Shown here one piece after another: positions 52,031 through 60,830 of a DNA stretch of 64,000 bases. A program made the translations under genes and the position numbers. Every line of letters starts with the position of its first letter. Position 1 is the first letter of the stretch. The DNA is taken from assembly GCF_007970805.1 (NCBI RefSeq), contig NZ_CP042433.1, forward strand, positions 1,488,001 through 1,552,000, written 5' to 3'. Under the pieces are notes generated by a model. It ran no database searches, was not told where the DNA came from, and worked only from the letters and a program-made list of their open reading frames with translations. Source of the DNA: Flavisolibacter ginsenosidimutans. Its GTDB lineage: Bacteria; Bacteroidota; Bacteroidia; Chitinophagales; Chitinophagaceae.

Positions 52031-52591
52031 TTAATCGCTCATTCTTTTTCTTGCTTCCACCAGCCAGAAGAATTCATCCAAAAAGGTTTTGGCTCTCCTG
52101 TCGCTTGCTTCCTTATCAACGGGAACGCCGTTTTCGTCGTACGAATTTTGTACAGTGGGAACGCGAAAGACAGCCGGCGTAACCAGGGCTCCAATTCTTA
52201 CAAATAAAAACGCCAGCGAAGGGCCCACTTGTGCGCCACCAAATGAACCCGCAGAAACCGTGGATAATCCAACAGGCTTTCGCTTCCATTCCGGGTACAA
52301 AAGATCAATGGCATTCTTTAAAGCAGCGGGATAGCCGCCGTTGTATTCCGGAGTTACCACGATAACGCCTTCGGCTTTGATGATCCTTTCTGCAAACTGT
52401 AAAACGTTTGCAGGAGGATCTTTCATATAACGCAAGCGTTCATCAAACACCGGAAATTTATACTCACAAAGGTCAATCAGGTCAACGGTTGCCAAATTGT
52501 TTTCCTTAATGTAGTTGTTCAAAAACAAGGCAACCCTTTGACTGTTTCGGCCAATGCGAACGCTTGAGGAAACTAAAGCAATGTTGTACAT
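52031..52591 (-). CDS. NADPH-dependent FMN reductase family protein
   Basis: 186 aa flavodoxin-like protein. IALVSSSVRIGRNSQRVALFL forms the phosphate loop, VVTPEYNGGYPAALKNAIDLLY is the diagnostic FMN-site motif, and STVSAGSFGGAQVG follows. Members reduce FMN, quinones, azo compounds or chromate with NAD(P)H. It is the last of three closely spaced minus-strand genes with an AhpD-like and an SDR gene, suggesting a small redox operon. Confidence 0.9.
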   Translation of the reverse strand: MYNIALVSSSVRIGRNSQRVALFLNNYIKENNLATVDLIDLCEYKFPVFDERLRYMKDPPANVLQFAERIIKAEGVIVVTPEYNGGYPAALKNAIDLLYPEWKRKPVGLSTVSAGSFGGAQVGPSLAFLFVRIGALVTPAVFRVPTVQNSYDENGVPVDKEASDRRAKTFLDEFFWLVEARKRMSD

Positions 52592-52620
52592 GTTCTTTGC
52601 TTTCGATTTTTTGTAAGCAC

Positions 52621-52968
52621 TTACAGAGCAGCAATCTTTGCGTTGAAAGCATCCATCACTCTTGATGAAAAGATCAACGCCGCACCCGCATTGATGGCAA
52701 CGGCTACACTTAATGCTTCTACGATTTCTTCTTTCGTCGCACCTTGTTTGATAGCGGCATCGGTGTGTGTTACAATACAGCCGTCACATTGCCGGGTAAC
52801 GGCAACGGCCAGTGCAATCAGTTCTCTTACTTTGGCACCTAACAGGTTTGTCGAATTCCCCGCATTGGTCAGTTCGCGGTAGCCTTTTACTACGTCATGG
52901 TTGGTTCGCCCGATTTCTATAACCCGTTGTTGAATTTGTTTTTGATATTCATTCCAATCAAGCATCAT
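52621..52968 (-). CDS. Carboxymuconolactone decarboxylase / AhpD-like protein
   Basis: About 115 aa, the usual length of small CMD-family proteins. The redox pair is in RQCDGCIVTHTDAAIKQGAT (CxxC followed by His), the AhpD-like signature, so peroxidase-linked disulfide chemistry is more likely than decarboxylation. A frame extension to 53046 overlaps the SDR gene and is unlikely. It sits about 50 bp after the SDR gene and 30 bp before the FMN reductase gene. Confidence 0.9.
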   Translation of the reverse strand: MMLDWNEYQKQIQQRVIEIGRTNHDVVKGYRELTNAGNSTNLLGAKVRELIALAVAVTRQCDGCIVTHTDAAIKQGATKEEIVEALSVAVAINAGAALIFSSRVMDAFNAKIAAL

Positions 52969-53017
52969 GGCTTTTGATTTAGAGATAAAAGTGTTTGAGT
53001 TAAAAAGGATTTTGATT

Positions 53018-53770
53018 TCACTGAGCCAGGTAACCGCCGTCCACATTGTAATACGATCCGGTTACAAACGATGCTTTATCCGAGTTAAGCCAGAGCGCAA
53101 GGCTGGCTACTTCTTCGGCTTTGCCAAGGCGGCCCATCGGATGAAACCCTACAAGAGATTTCATAGTAGCGTCGTCCAGCGAATTGGTGAGCAGGGGCGT
53201 TAAAATATAGCCCGGCCCAATTGCGTTTACGCGGATGTTTTGCGCAGCGTATTCCAGCGCCGCCGTTTCGGTAAGTCCCACCACGCCGTGTTTCGCGGCC
53301 ACGTAGGCGCAGGAGCCTTTGGTACCAACTTTGGCCAGAATAGAGGCCATGTTTACAATGCTGCCGCCGCCGGCCTTGAGCATGGCCGGAATTTGATAAC
53401 GAAGACCGTAAAACACGCCGGAAAGATTAATCGAAATAACTTTCTCCCACCCGTCAAGAGGATAATCGCCAACAGGGCCAAGAGGGCCGCCAATGCCGGC
53501 GTTATTCACGGCAATGTGCAATCCGCCAAATTGTTGAACGGCCGTCTCCACAAGCTGCTTGTTGTCATCCGGCTTTGACGAATCGGCTTTGGCGAAAATA
53601 GCTTGTCCGCCTTGCGATTTAATTTCTTGTACCACTTCGTTGCCGCCTTTTTCGCCGATGTCGGAAACCACCACTTTTGCGCCTTCGGCAGCATACAAAA
53701 GAGCAATGGCTTTGCCAATGCCTGAACCTGCGCCGGTAACAATGGCGACTTTGTTTTCCAAAATTTTCAT
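53018..53770 (-). CDS. Classical short-chain dehydrogenase/reductase
   Basis: 250 aa. All classical SDR motifs are intact: VAIVTGAGSGIGKAIA (cofactor), VNNAGIGGP, the catalytic Ser in VNMASILAKVG, YVAAK (Tyr-x-x-x-Lys) and a PMGRLGKAEEVASLALWLNSDKASFVTGS tail typical of glucose 1-dehydrogenase-like members. An Asp in VVSDIG after the second strand suggests NAD preference. The substrate is not determined. It heads the operon with the AhpD-like and FMN reductase genes. Confidence 0.93.
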   Translation of the reverse strand: MKILENKVAIVTGAGSGIGKAIALLYAAEGAKVVVSDIGEKGGNEVVQEIKSQGGQAIFAKADSSKPDDNKQLVETAVQQFGGLHIAVNNAGIGGPLGPVGDYPLDGWEKVISINLSGVFYGLRYQIPAMLKAGGGSIVNMASILAKVGTKGSCAYVAAKHGVVGLTETAALEYAAQNIRVNAIGPGYILTPLLTNSLDDATMKSLVGFHPMGRLGKAEEVASLALWLNSDKASFVTGSYYNVDGGYLAQ

Positions 53771-54102
53771 AAACTAATTTTTACTGGTTAATTTTTTTTC
53801 GCAAACGGTGCGTGTCTTAAATACCTAATCAGAATAACGGGTTTGACATTCCTTTCAAAAGCTAAGTTTCGACGTTCATGGTCAAAACAGAATTCAATAC
53901 TTTTTCATTGAAGTCAACTTGGTAAAAAATGCAAGCAGGATCGTGTTTTCGTTTGGATTACGCTTTGTTCTGCGCTGGCTTTTGACAGGAATACTGCAAA
54001 GAAATTTTGATGCAGGAGTTTTGTGTCTTGAAGTTACAACGCTTTAAAATACTTGCGCATGTTTTCTGTGTACGCTCAATCAATTAACTTGACCCCAAAA
54101 AA
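53771..54102. other. Intergenic region between SDR operon and GH27
   Basis: About 330 bp between divergent genes. It should hold both promoters. No full -7 match near the starts, no LacI-type palindrome and no gene were found. Confidence 0.4.
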
Positions 54103-55506
54103 GTGAGAAGCGTCATTAACAGGAAATCACAGATAAAGACATCGGCTCTTTTTGCACTTGTGCTTTGCGGCTCGCAAATTCTGTCTGCGCAACAATCCAG
54201 TAGAAAGGAAGATAACACACCAAGATACTTTCATGCCTGGGCGCCCACACCGCCGATGGGGTGGAACAGTTGGGATTGTTTTGGACCGACGGTTACGGAA
54301 GCCGAAGTAAAAGCAAACGCCGACTACATGGCCGCACACTTAAGAGATTACGGCTGGCAATACATTGTCGTTGACATTCGCTGGTACGTAGCCAATGACA
54401 AGGCGCACGGTTACAACGAAAAAGATCCGCAGTACAACATGGATGAATGGGGGCGTTTTCAACCCGCCGTCAACCGTTTTCCTTCCGCAGCCGGCGGCGA
54501 AGGCTTTAAACCGCTGGCCGATTACCTGCACAAAAAAGGATTGAAGTTTGGCATTCACATCATGCGCGGTGTACCGGTAGAAGCCGTGAAGAAAAATCTG
54601 CCGATAAAAGGAACAACAAAAACAGCAGGGGACATTTTTTCCGAGAAAGACCAGTGTAAATGGTTGCACGATATGTATACCGTTTTGCCGGACAAAGAAG
54701 GTGCGCAGGAATACTACAATGCACTCTTTGAAATGTATGCTTCGTGGGGACTTGATTTTGTAAAAGTGGACGATCTCTCCTCTCCTATTTATTTCGCCGG
54801 TGAAGTGGAAATGATTCGCAAAGCGATAGACCGCACGGGACGAAAAATTGTCTTGAGTACATCGCCGGGCGAAACGCCGATGGCGCATGCCGAACACGTA
54901 AAGCAACACGCAAACATGTGGCGTACCGTTGGCGATTTTTGGGACAACTGGAAACAACTGAAAGAACATTTTGAAGTGTTTGACCGCTGGAACAAGTGGC
55001 GCAGCTACGGCGCATATCCCGATGGCGACATGTTGCCGCTTGGCCGTATCGGCATTCGCGCCGAACGCGGTAATCCGCGAATGACAACTTTTACAAAAGA
55101 CGAGCAAATAACGTTGATGACGTTGTGGTGCATCTTTAAATCGCCGCTGATGTTTGGCGGCAATCTTCCCGATAACGACGACTTCACACTTTCCTTGCTT
55201 ACCAATAAAAATGTTTTGGCTGTTTTAAACAAAAGCACCAACAACCGTCCGCTTTTTAACGAAGCAACCAAAGCCGCATGGACAGCCGACGAACCGGGAA
55301 CGGGTGCAAAATATCTTGCGGTGTTTAACAAAGCTGATAATCCTTCGGCAATTGAAATAAGTTTACAAGATATTGGGCTGAATTCGACGTACACCGTAAC
55401 CGATTTATGGAGCGGGAAAAAGCTTGACAATGCGAGTGGAAAATTTGCGCCGGCAATTAACGCACATGGCGCGGGTTTGTACAAGCTGGTGATGAAAAAA
55501 CAATAA
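54103..55506 (+). CDS. GH27 alpha-galactosidase-like enzyme, exported
   Basis: 467 aa, GTG start, with a signal peptide ending near ILSAQ. GH27 features: PTPPMGWNSWDCFGPTVTEAEV at the mature N-terminus, GWQYIVVDIRWY, KPLADYLHKKGLKFGIHIMRG, and FVKVDDLSSP, which holds the candidate nucleophile Asp. The C-terminal beta domain (YLAVFNKADNPSAIEISLQDIG) is present. Most members release alpha-linked galactose; some act on N-acetylgalactosamine or arabinopyranose. It is near the LacI-type regulator and myo-inositol oxygenase genes, which suggests galactosyl-inositol or raffinose-type substrates. Confidence 0.9.
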   Translation: MRSVINRKSQIKTSALFALVLCGSQILSAQQSSRKEDNTPRYFHAWAPTPPMGWNSWDCFGPTVTEAEVKANADYMAAHLRDYGWQYIVVDIRWYVANDKAHGYNEKDPQYNMDEWGRFQPAVNRFPSAAGGEGFKPLADYLHKKGLKFGIHIMRGVPVEAVKKNLPIKGTTKTAGDIFSEKDQCKWLHDMYTVLPDKEGAQEYYNALFEMYASWGLDFVKVDDLSSPIYFAGEVEMIRKAIDRTGRKIVLSTSPGETPMAHAEHVKQHANMWRTVGDFWDNWKQLKEHFEVFDRWNKWRSYGAYPDGDMLPLGRIGIRAERGNPRMTTFTKDEQITLMTLWCIFKSPLMFGGNLPDNDDFTLSLLTNKNVLAVLNKSTNNRPLFNEATKAAWTADEPGTGAKYLAVFNKADNPSAIEISLQDIGLNSTYTVTDLWSGKKLDNASGKFAPAINAHGAGLYKLVMKKQ

Positions 55507-55557
55507 GCAGCATTATTCTTGTTACCGGCTCTTTCGACAAACAATATTATCCGGAAA

Positions 55558-56580
55558 TTAAGAACGGTTAAACACCGAAGATTCGCGAACAACAAGCGTT
55601 GACGGAAGGGTTGTGTTTTCGTTTAGAAGGCTGTAATTTCTTTTCCCCAAAAGATTGAACAATGCGGTAGCCGCAGCCTCTCCCATTTCGAAAGCCGGTT
55701 GCGTAACAGTGGTCAAAGACGGACGCAAAATAGGCGCCGCTTCCCAATTGGAAAAGCTTACTATTTTAACAGCCTCCGGAATGGAAAGGTTTAAATTTTT
55801 ACACGCTAAATAAACAGGCGTCGTAAGTTTTTCCACCGAAGCAATGATGCCATCGGGGCGATTGTTTGCTTTAAGTATTTTCAATAAAAGAGCGTAGTTT
55901 TTTTCATTGTCGTCGCAGCAGGCTATTACGTTTGCGCCGCTGTGTGTTTGTCCGTGGTCGAACAGGGCTTGCTTGTAGCCTTCCATGCGTTTGTTGATGA
56001 TGTGCAGGTGCTCGGAAATGGAAAGGTAAGCGATTTTCTTACAGCCTTGTTGCAACAAATGATGTGTCGCTTCGTAACAACTTTCAAAATCATTGGTCGT
56101 AATTTTCGCCGTATGCACGTTCTCCAGCACACGGTCAAAAAAAACAACCGGAATCTTTTTTGCCATCGTTTCCTCCACGTGATTTTCGTTTGCCGTTTCA
56201 CTGGAAACCGAAAGCAAAACACCGTCCACGCGGCCACTTGAAAAGTCGTTTAAAATGGCTTTTTCCCGTTCAAAGCTTTCGTATGTGAGATACACCAATA
56301 CGTGATAGCCTTTTTCTCGTGCTACCGACTCAATGCCCTTGATGGCACGTGAAAAATAACTGTCCATTACTTCGGGAATCACAACGCCGATGGTGTTGCT
56401 TTTTTTTCGCCGCAGGCTGCTTGCGTAAGGGTTGGGAATGTAATGAAGTTGCTCGGCCAACTGCAAAACTTTTGTTTTGGTTTGCTCGCTGATTTCGTAG
56501 CTGTCGCGAAGCGCTTTTGATACGGTGCCTTTGGAAAGGTTCAATCGTTTGGCGAGTTCATTGATGTTGATGTTGCTCAT
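55558..56580 (-). CDS. LacI-family transcriptional regulator
   Basis: 340 aa. N-terminal HTH and hinge (MSNININELAKRLNLSKGTVSKALRDSYEISEQT, hinge to residue 60). The periplasmic-binding-like ligand domain follows (NTIGVVIPEVMDSYFSRAIKGIE, DGVLLSVSSE, KKIAYLSISEHLHIINKRMEGY, VKIVSFSNWEAAPILRPSLTTVTQP). It probably represses PUL B genes until a sugar-type ligand binds. A perfect palindrome of LacI-family type lies 30 bp upstream of its own start, between it and the inositol oxygenase gene. Confidence 0.95.
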   Translation of the reverse strand: MSNININELAKRLNLSKGTVSKALRDSYEISEQTKTKVLQLAEQLHYIPNPYASSLRRKKSNTIGVVIPEVMDSYFSRAIKGIESVAREKGYHVLVYLTYESFEREKAILNDFSSGRVDGVLLSVSSETANENHVEETMAKKIPVVFFDRVLENVHTAKITTNDFESCYEATHHLLQQGCKKIAYLSISEHLHIINKRMEGYKQALFDHGQTHSGANVIACCDDNEKNYALLLKILKANNRPDGIIASVEKLTTPVYLACKNLNLSIPEAVKIVSFSNWEAAPILRPSLTTVTQPAFEMGEAAATALFNLLGKRNYSLLNENTTLPSTLVVRESSVFNRS

Positions 56581-56609
56581 AAACGGAAAGCGAAATGGTG
56601 CGCTTTGAC

Positions 56610-56623
56610 CGAAACCGGTTTCG
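56610..56623. promoter_or_regulatory. LacI-family operator candidate
   Basis: CGAAACCGGTTTCG is a perfect 14-bp palindrome with the central CG typical of LacI-family operators. It lies 30 bp upstream of the LacI gene start and about 175 bp upstream of the inositol oxygenase start, so it could control both. Confidence 0.75.
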
Positions 56624-56796
56624 TAAATATAGTTTCATTTTTTGAGCCGCTGCTTTGAAATAAAATTCAAATTAGCTGCACAATTGAACACCGTTGCTAC
56701 GGCCATAGCAAGGTGTCAAACGACGAATACACACACAGCGGGCTTCTTCTCACACGACCCGCAACAACGAAAAGGGCAAACCAACGATTTACTTAT

Positions 56797-57669
56797 ATGA
56801 ATGAAAAATCAAGCGCCGCGCCGCTTAAAAGCCTTGACGAATGGGAAGAGGACGTTCTTCGCCGCTATCCCGATCCGGATTCCATTGCAAAGGAAAAGAC
56901 GGTTGACGAATACCGCAATTACGAAGCGCCTGTTCGCGACACGGTGAAAGAATTCTACCGGCTCAATCACACGCATCAAACCTTCGATTTTGTACAACAA
57001 AAGCGCAACGAGTTTCTCTCCTTCAGCAAAGCGCAAATGACCGTTTGGGATGCCTTTGAATTTTTAAATCAATTGGTTGATGATTCCGATCCCGATACGG
57101 ATTTAAGCCAATTGCAACACCTCTTGCAAACCTCGGAATCCATTCGCGCCGACGGTCATCCTGATTGGATGGTACTCACCGGATTGATGCACGACATGGG
57201 CAAGGTTTTGTGTCTCTTTGGCGAACCGCAATGGGCCGTTGTAGGCGATACGTTTCCCGTGGGTTGCGCTTATTCCAACAAAGTTGTTTACCCCGAATTT
57301 TTTCAGCAAAACCCCGACTACGCAAACCCAACATTCAGTACGCAACTCGGCGTTTACGAAAAAGGCTGCGGGCTTCGGAACGTTACCATGTCGTGGGGCC
57401 ACGACGAATACGTGTACCAAATGCTGAAAGATTACATTCCTGAAGAAGGATTGTACATGCTGCGCTATCATTCGTTTTATGCCTGGCACCGCGAAGGCGC
57501 ATACGATTATTTGCTTGATAGCCATGACCGCGACATGCTCAAATGGGTGCAACTTTTTAATCCATATGATTTGTACTCGAAAAATCCAACCCCTCCCAAC
57601 TGGAACGAGTTGAAGCCTTACTACGAAAGCCTCGTGAAAAAATATCTTCCGGCTGAATTAAAGTTTTAA
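56797..57669 (+). CDS. Myo-inositol oxygenase
   Basis: 290 aa, near the 285 aa of mammalian MIOX. It is a di-iron enzyme that converts myo-inositol plus O2 to D-glucuronate. The full ligand set can be matched: H121 (GHPDW), H132-D133 (LMHDMGK), H202 (SWGHDEYVY), H225 (RYHSFYAW) and D258 (FNPYDLY). The conserved N-terminal FYRLNHTHQTFDFV is present. The frame extends upstream to 56713, but the family-like start is the Met at 56797. It stands directly before SusC and SusD, and opposite the LacI regulator. Confidence 0.95.
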   Translation: MNEKSSAAPLKSLDEWEEDVLRRYPDPDSIAKEKTVDEYRNYEAPVRDTVKEFYRLNHTHQTFDFVQQKRNEFLSFSKAQMTVWDAFEFLNQLVDDSDPDTDLSQLQHLLQTSESIRADGHPDWMVLTGLMHDMGKVLCLFGEPQWAVVGDTFPVGCAYSNKVVYPEFFQQNPDYANPTFSTQLGVYEKGCGLRNVTMSWGHDEYVYQMLKDYIPEEGLYMLRYHSFYAWHREGAYDYLLDSHDRDMLKWVQLFNPYDLYSKNPTPPNWNELKPYYESLVKKYLPAELKF

Positions 57670-57785
57670 GCGAACGGACTCGAATTTCTACGTTTCTTGC
57701 GACGATGGCTTCGACAAGCCTTAACCCCACTGCGCAACCACAGGTTTCACAGGTTTTTTATTGACTGATTTAAAAAAAGGTTTTT

Positions 57786-60700
57786 ATGAGAAGACAACTT
57801 GATTATTTGGTAAGGAACAAAGCGCACATCTTGCTTCTGCTCCTTTTTGCGGCCCCGTTCTATGCCTGGACGCAATCAAAAGAAATCAAAGGCATCGTCA
57901 AAGACGACAAAGGTGCCGGCATTGCCGGCGCAACCATTACCGTAAAAGGAAAAGGCCGCAGCAAGGCTTCCGAGGCGTCTGGCACTTTCAGCATCCAGGC
58001 TGCCGAAGGCGAAACCCTGGTGTTTAGTGCTGTTGGTTACAGCACCGTTGAGGTGCCTGTGACCAGGGAAAACGATTACACCGTTTCGATGAGCACAGCG
58101 TCAAATACTTTGAGTGATGTGGTGATTGTGGGTTACGGCAGCAGTTCACGCCGAACGCTGACGACTTCCGTTACAACCGTGAAACCCGAAGAACTTAACC
58201 GCGGCGCCATTGCCGATGTGGGTCAACTGCTGCAGGGCAAAGTGCCCGGCCTAAACATTACAGCCAGCGGCGATCCAAACCGTTCGGCGGCTGTTATTTT
58301 GCGTGGCGCTTCCACCATCAACAGTCCCGGCGGACCGTACTACGTAATTGACGGTGTGCCCGGCGCGGACATTGCCACCATTGCTCCCGACGACGTTGCC
58401 TCCATTGATGTATTGAAGGACGCAGCAGCAACCGCCATTTACGGCAACCGTGCAGCCAACGGTGTCATCATTGTTACCACAAAACGCGGCCGCAAAGGAC
58501 AAACACAGATTTCTTACAATGGCTATGTTGGTGTTGAGAGTGTATCGGGACAGTTAAAGATGATGGACGCAAGTCAACTGCGCTCCTTTCTTGCAAAAAA
58601 CAATTTATCCTTTACCCCGGCCGATGACAAGGGAGCCAATACTGACTGGCAAAAAGCGGTCGAACGCGATAATGCCCTTTCTACCAATCATAACTTGTCG
58701 TTTAGTGGTGGCAGTGAACATGGCACCTACAGCGCCAGTGTGAACTACATCCAAAAGCAAGGCATTTTAAAAGGCAGCGACTTGGAACGTTTTATTGGCC
58801 GTCTGTCCATGGAACAATATGCGCTGAACGACCGCGTGAAATTTGGCTTAACCGTTACTAACAGCACGAGCAATGCAAACGACATTGCTTACCGCAACAC
58901 CGTGCTGTTACAATCGGCTTTGTATCTGCCAGTATCTCCTATCATGAATGCTGACGGGACCTATTTTGAAAACCTGACTAAGCAGAATTATTACAATCCT
59001 GTGGCCATGATGAAGAACAGCCAGGCAAACAACAAGTACAGCACCACGATCGGCAATTTTACCACGCAGGTAAAACTTCCGTGGGGATTGAGCTATGATT
59101 TGAGCCTGAGTTATCAGCGCTATAATTATCTAAACAGTTCTTACCTCGATAAATATTTTACGTCGAATTACAACAATATGTATGACAACCCGGACCCGAC
59201 AACCTATGGTCACGGTTTGCAATCATTTGGCACAAATGGACAGGCTTATCGCGGCGCTTATCAAAGTACACAAAACATATTGGAAACATTTTTCACCTGG
59301 CAGCGAAAGTTTGGTGCGCACAGCATCAACGCCGTGTTGGGTTATTCCTGGCAGCAAAATATCAACAACGACGGCGTGCAGGCCAGCAGCACCAACTTTA
59401 CGGTGGACAACACCGGCTACCTGAACTTTGCGCTGAGCAATCCTTACGCGATTCCTTCCTTCCGCATTAACCTTGGCGGTGGCGCTTACCAGAAGATCCG
59501 TTCCATCTCAGACTTCGCAAGGCTGAATTATAATTTCAAAGAGAAGTACTTGTTGCAGGCTTCTATTCGCAGAGACGGCGGTTCGGTGTTTGGCGCCAAC
59601 AAGCAATGGGGATATTTTCCTGCTGCGGCTGTGGCCTGGCGTATGAGCCAGGAAGATTTTATGCGCAATCAAACAATTTTCAATGACTTGAAATTGCGGG
59701 CCAGTTACGGCGTTACCGGCAACTCGCTTGGCTTCGATCCGTTGACGGCAAAATTCAGTTCGGGAAGCCTTGGCACTTTTTATTACAACGGTGTATTGAC
59801 CGCTGCCTACGGGCCTGTACATGCCGCAAATCCTGATTTGGAATGGGAAAAAATTACAACGACAAACATCGGTTTTGACTTTACTCTCTTAAAAGGAAAA
59901 CTGAACGGCACGCTGGATTGGTACAACAAAAACACCACCAACATGATTTACAATTACAAGGTTGATCCGATGTTGGTGCCGGTGGGTAACATTACGGCAA
60001 ATGGTGGCAGCATTAACAACAAAGGCATCGAATTAAGCTTGAATTATTCGCCGGTAAGCACCAAAAACTTTATGTGGACGACAAGAGTAAACCTGGCGCA
60101 CAACGTGAATAAAATTACCAGCCTGAGTAATCCCTCTTTCATTGGCGGCGATTCGGTGGCCGTTGCTTTTCCCGAAGGCGCAGGCCAATCGGGTAGTTCG
60201 CTGGAGTTGCTGAAAGTGGGCCATCCCGTTGGCCAGTTCTTCACCTTTCAATACGCAGGTAAAAATTCTGCGGGTGTATCGCAATACGTAGCGGCTGATG
60301 GTAAAACGCTTACGACAACACCCATTCGCGGAACCGATTATCATTACCTCGGCGATGCACAGCCTAAACTTTTGTTGGGTTGGAACAATACGTTCCGCTA
60401 CAAAACATTCGACCTGAATATTTTTATTCGCGGTGTGTTTGGCAACAAAATATTCAACGCGACAAAAGCTGATTTGTTCCGTCCCAATACGGCGCAGTAC
60501 ACCAACATCCTTGTATCGGCTGGGGATGAATCAACCGCCGACTACAATGCTTATCGCTATTCCGATCGTTTCATTGAAAGCGGCAGCTATGTTCGCTTTG
60601 ATAACGCTACGCTTGGTTACAGTTTCAAGCAATTCAATCAGTACATAAAGTCGTTCCGGGTTTATGCTTCGGTGAACAATTTATTCGTTATCACTAAGTT

Positions 60701-60812
60701 TACCGGCGTTGATCCGGAAGTGAATCAGGGCGGTATTGCACCGGGCGTTGATTACAACAACTTCTATCCAAAAACAAGAACCGTGTTGTTGGGTGTAAAC
60801 GTATCATTCTAA
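57786..60812 (+). CDS. SusC/RagA-family TonB-linked transporter (PUL B)
   Basis: 1008 aa with a signal peptide (ending near YAWTQ). The CNA-B-like domain (IKGIVKDDKGAGIAGATITVK), the SusC motif VVIVGYGSSSRR, the plug (YYVIDGVPGADI, DVASIDVLKDAAATAIYGNRAANGVIIVTTKRG) and a barrel ending in terminal Phe (TVLLGVNVSF) are all present. It imports ligand in partnership with SusD, whose gene starts 18 bp downstream. The cargo is likely the substrate of the nearby GH27 or of the exported protein downstream. Confidence 0.96.
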   Translation: MRRQLDYLVRNKAHILLLLLFAAPFYAWTQSKEIKGIVKDDKGAGIAGATITVKGKGRSKASEASGTFSIQAAEGETLVFSAVGYSTVEVPVTRENDYTVSMSTASNTLSDVVIVGYGSSSRRTLTTSVTTVKPEELNRGAIADVGQLLQGKVPGLNITASGDPNRSAAVILRGASTINSPGGPYYVIDGVPGADIATIAPDDVASIDVLKDAAATAIYGNRAANGVIIVTTKRGRKGQTQISYNGYVGVESVSGQLKMMDASQLRSFLAKNNLSFTPADDKGANTDWQKAVERDNALSTNHNLSFSGGSEHGTYSASVNYIQKQGILKGSDLERFIGRLSMEQYALNDRVKFGLTVTNSTSNANDIAYRNTVLLQSALYLPVSPIMNADGTYFENLTKQNYYNPVAMMKNSQANNKYSTTIGNFTTQVKLPWGLSYDLSLSYQRYNYLNSSYLDKYFTSNYNNMYDNPDPTTYGHGLQSFGTNGQAYRGAYQSTQNILETFFTWQRKFGAHSINAVLGYSWQQNINNDGVQASSTNFTVDNTGYLNFALSNPYAIPSFRINLGGGAYQKIRSISDFARLNYNFKEKYLLQASIRRDGGSVFGANKQWGYFPAAAVAWRMSQEDFMRNQTIFNDLKLRASYGVTGNSLGFDPLTAKFSSGSLGTFYYNGVLTAAYGPVHAANPDLEWEKITTTNIGFDFTLLKGKLNGTLDWYNKNTTNMIYNYKVDPMLVPVGNITANGGSINNKGIELSLNYSPVSTKNFMWTTRVNLAHNVNKITSLSNPSFIGGDSVAVAFPEGAGQSGSSLELLKVGHPVGQFFTFQYAGKNSAGVSQYVAADGKTLTTTPIRGTDYHYLGDAQPKLLLGWNNTFRYKTFDLNIFIRGVFGNKIFNATKADLFRPNTAQYTNILVSAGDESTADYNAYRYSDRFIESGSYVRFDNATLGYSFKQFNQYIKSFRVYASVNNLFVITKFTGVDPEVNQGGIAPGVDYNNFYPKTRTVLLGVNVSF

Positions 60813-60830
60813 AAAAGCTAAACGAATTAT

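Noticed and set aside
53018..53046. Overlap of the AhpD-like frame with the SDR gene
   Set aside because: The overlap disappears when the family-like Met at 52968 is used as start.
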